Notes under the pieces: generated by a model
Seen by the model: only the letters and a program-made list of their open reading frames with translations
Told to the model about the DNA's origin: nothing
Databases searched by the model: none
Translations under genes and position numbers: made by a program
Virus record (IMG/VR): IMGVR_UViG_3300025112_000078
Location: 1 to 34,363 of that record
Strand: one strand, 5' to 3'
Length of the DNA stretch: 34,363 nucleotides
Source: a virus
In this document: in pieces, positions 33,460 to 34,363 of the stretch
Numbering within the stretch: the stretch's first letter is position 1
How the letters are laid out: each line of letters opens with the position of its first letter

Positions 33460-33903
33460 TTAATTTCCTTTAGGACGTTGATAATCTCGTAGTGCATTTC
33501 CTGTAAATACTTGTCCATAGTTAATCATGAAAAAAGTTTGTTGAGCTTTATGTTGGGAAACATAAATTGTACTAACTCGATCAGTATCAGGTAGAAGAAG
33601 CTCAACAACTCCTTTTTCCGTACTTGCAACACCTCCTGGTACGCCGCTCGTAAGAGCACTGCTATTCAGAAGCATTGCTGCGGCTGGATAAATAGAATTT
33701 TCTGTCTTACCCACCGAAGCAATACTAGAAGCAGCAACTACAAAGAAATTTCCACTATCTAGATTATTATTTCTTGACGATGCTGTTACTGAAACAAAAT
33801 TACATTCTAGTAATCCATTAGAGCTATCTGTTAACGGAATTGCGCTAACTCCTATATCGTGTAACAACGCAACTTTGGTATAAGGTTTAAATTGTTGTCT
33901 CAT
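33460..33903 (-). CDS. Unknown virion-type beta protein
   Basis: This 147-residue protein is rich in Ser, Ala and beta-branched residues (NGLLECNFVSVTASSRNNNL, GNFFVVAASSIASVG). It looks like a small beta-sandwich, such as a head decoration or cement protein, but I recognise no family. The ATG overlaps the acidic gene stop (ATGA) and AAGGATG lies upstream at normal spacing. It lies near the fibre and an acidic scaffold-like protein, so a head role is one possibility. Confidence 0.75.
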   Translation of the reverse strand: MRQQFKPYTKVALLHDIGVSAIPLTDSSNGLLECNFVSVTASSRNNNLDSGNFFVVAASSIASVGKTENSIYPAAAMLLNSSALTSGVPGGVASTEKGVVELLLPDTDRVSTIYVSQHKAQQTFFMINYGQVFTGNALRDYQRPKGN

Positions 33904-34363
33904 TTTTCATCCTTCATTTCTTTTCCACCTAGCTCATCGGCAAGCTCTTGTACTAAACTTTCTAAATCAGAAAGTTCTTTATTTGCCTCTTTTTGAGAAG
34001 TAGGAGCTTTTGATTTTTCCTCATCTCCCTCTCCCCCTTCTTCCTCAGGAGCCTCTTCCTCCTTGGGAGCTTCCTTAGGCTCGGCTTTCTCTTCTTCAGA
34101 ATCCTCATCTTCATCTTCTTTGGCGATCAATTTTTTTGTATTCACATTCTCATCAGAAGGATATTCTTGATCTTTAGTCGCTACAATTTTAGCCTTCTCT
34201 TTTTTGAGAGCCGTTTTAACTTCTGACAACTCTGCGCCCTCAGAAACAATATCGCTCAATCGTGTTAAAGGTTCTTGAAAAGTTTGAGTGATTTCTAGAA
34301 TATCGTCATAACCAGCTTCGCTGAATACTTCTTTAAAATATTCATTTATATCAATACCTTCTA
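33900..34363 (-). CDS. C-terminal part of an acidic protein, 5' end outside window
   Basis: The frame is open to the right edge, so a start at 34259 (a TTG codon) is unlikely to be real; 153 codons are visible before the TGA. The visible N-terminal part (GIDINEYFKEVFSEAGYDDI) is folded-looking. It is followed by a highly acidic low-complexity stretch of about 40 residues (EDEDEDSEEEKAEPKEAPKE and onwards), then a helical end (ELSDLESLVQELADELGG). Acidic tails of this type occur in phage scaffolding or prohead core proteins, but no family is recognisable. Such a role is inference. Confidence 0.7.
   Translation of the reverse strand, partial: EGIDINEYFKEVFSEAGYDDILEITQTFQEPLTRLSDIVSEGAELSEVKTALKKEKAKIVATKDQEYPSDENVNTKKLIAKEDEDEDSEEEKAEPKEAPKEEEAPEEEGGEGDEEKSKAPTSQKEANKELSDLESLVQELADELGGKEMKDEK

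Noticed and set aside
34257-34259. TTG as start of a 119-residue acidic protein.
   Set aside because: The same frame is open upstream to the window edge with protein-like sequence, so the gene is cut by the window rather than starting here.
1-34363. CRISPR array, insertion sequence, integrase or attachment site.
   Set aside because: No regularly spaced repeats, transposase or recombinase motifs were seen; the only repeats are the fibre units and those at the tRNA.

Overview
The window is a compact, AT-rich piece of a contractile-tailed (myovirus) phage genome with a T4-like core. The phage type rests on a recognisable set of T4-like baseplate and tail proteins (gp5-, gp6-, gp7/gpI-, gp25-, gp26-, gp53- and gp27-like proteins and a tape measure) next to a UvsW-type helicase, a DnaG/gp61-type primase and a tRNA. 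TAA, TAG and TGA all end genes, so the genetic code is standard. The host cannot be named. Several genes have a GGAGG-type ribosome binding site, which argues weakly against a Bacteroidetes host. A sulfatase-bearing virion protein suggests a host or habitat rich in sulfated glycans.

Layout: nearly all structural genes are on the minus strand and are read from right to left. From the right edge come an acidic protein cut by the window, two small virion-type proteins, a repeat-containing fibre and a small membrane protein (34363-31026). A plus-strand block follows (29251-30945) with the helicase, a UvsW.1-sized protein and tRNA-Gly. Next come the gp26-like tail assembly chaperone and a 315-residue protein (29207-27363). 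A mixed-strand patch (25344-27373) holds the primase, a Cas4/AddB-like nuclease and a small unknown gene. The tail and baseplate operon runs from 25303 to the left edge: unknown 152-residue protein, tape measure, tube-cap-like protein, gp53-like wedge, large hub, spike, LamG-sulfatase giant, gp25, gp6/J, gp7/gpI, two related appendage proteins, and a beta-helix protein of at least 1227 residues cut by the left edge. Genes in this operon abut or overlap by 1-4 nt.

The two strongest observations are these. First, a 1717-residue protein lies between the spike and gp25 and carries a LamG-like domain followed by a sulfatase domain with both family signatures intact, which implies a virion-borne desulfating enzyme. 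Second, the end of the gp26-like gene has tandem slippery heptamers, a 9-nt spacer and a bulged hairpin. A -1 shift there adds 60 residues, the layout known for tail assembly chaperones (lambda G/GT) but here in a T4-type chaperone.

Other points of interest are two sharply GC-rich islands inside AT-rich tail genes, a tRNA flanked by imperfect direct repeats, an 8-bp palindrome shared as start codon by two divergent genes, and a triplicated 63-bp repeat in a fibre gene. No stretch over 300 bases lacks a gene. The only sizeable non-coding segments are about 30846-31025 (tRNA and repeats) and the short divergent gaps near 25304-25343 and 29208-29250.
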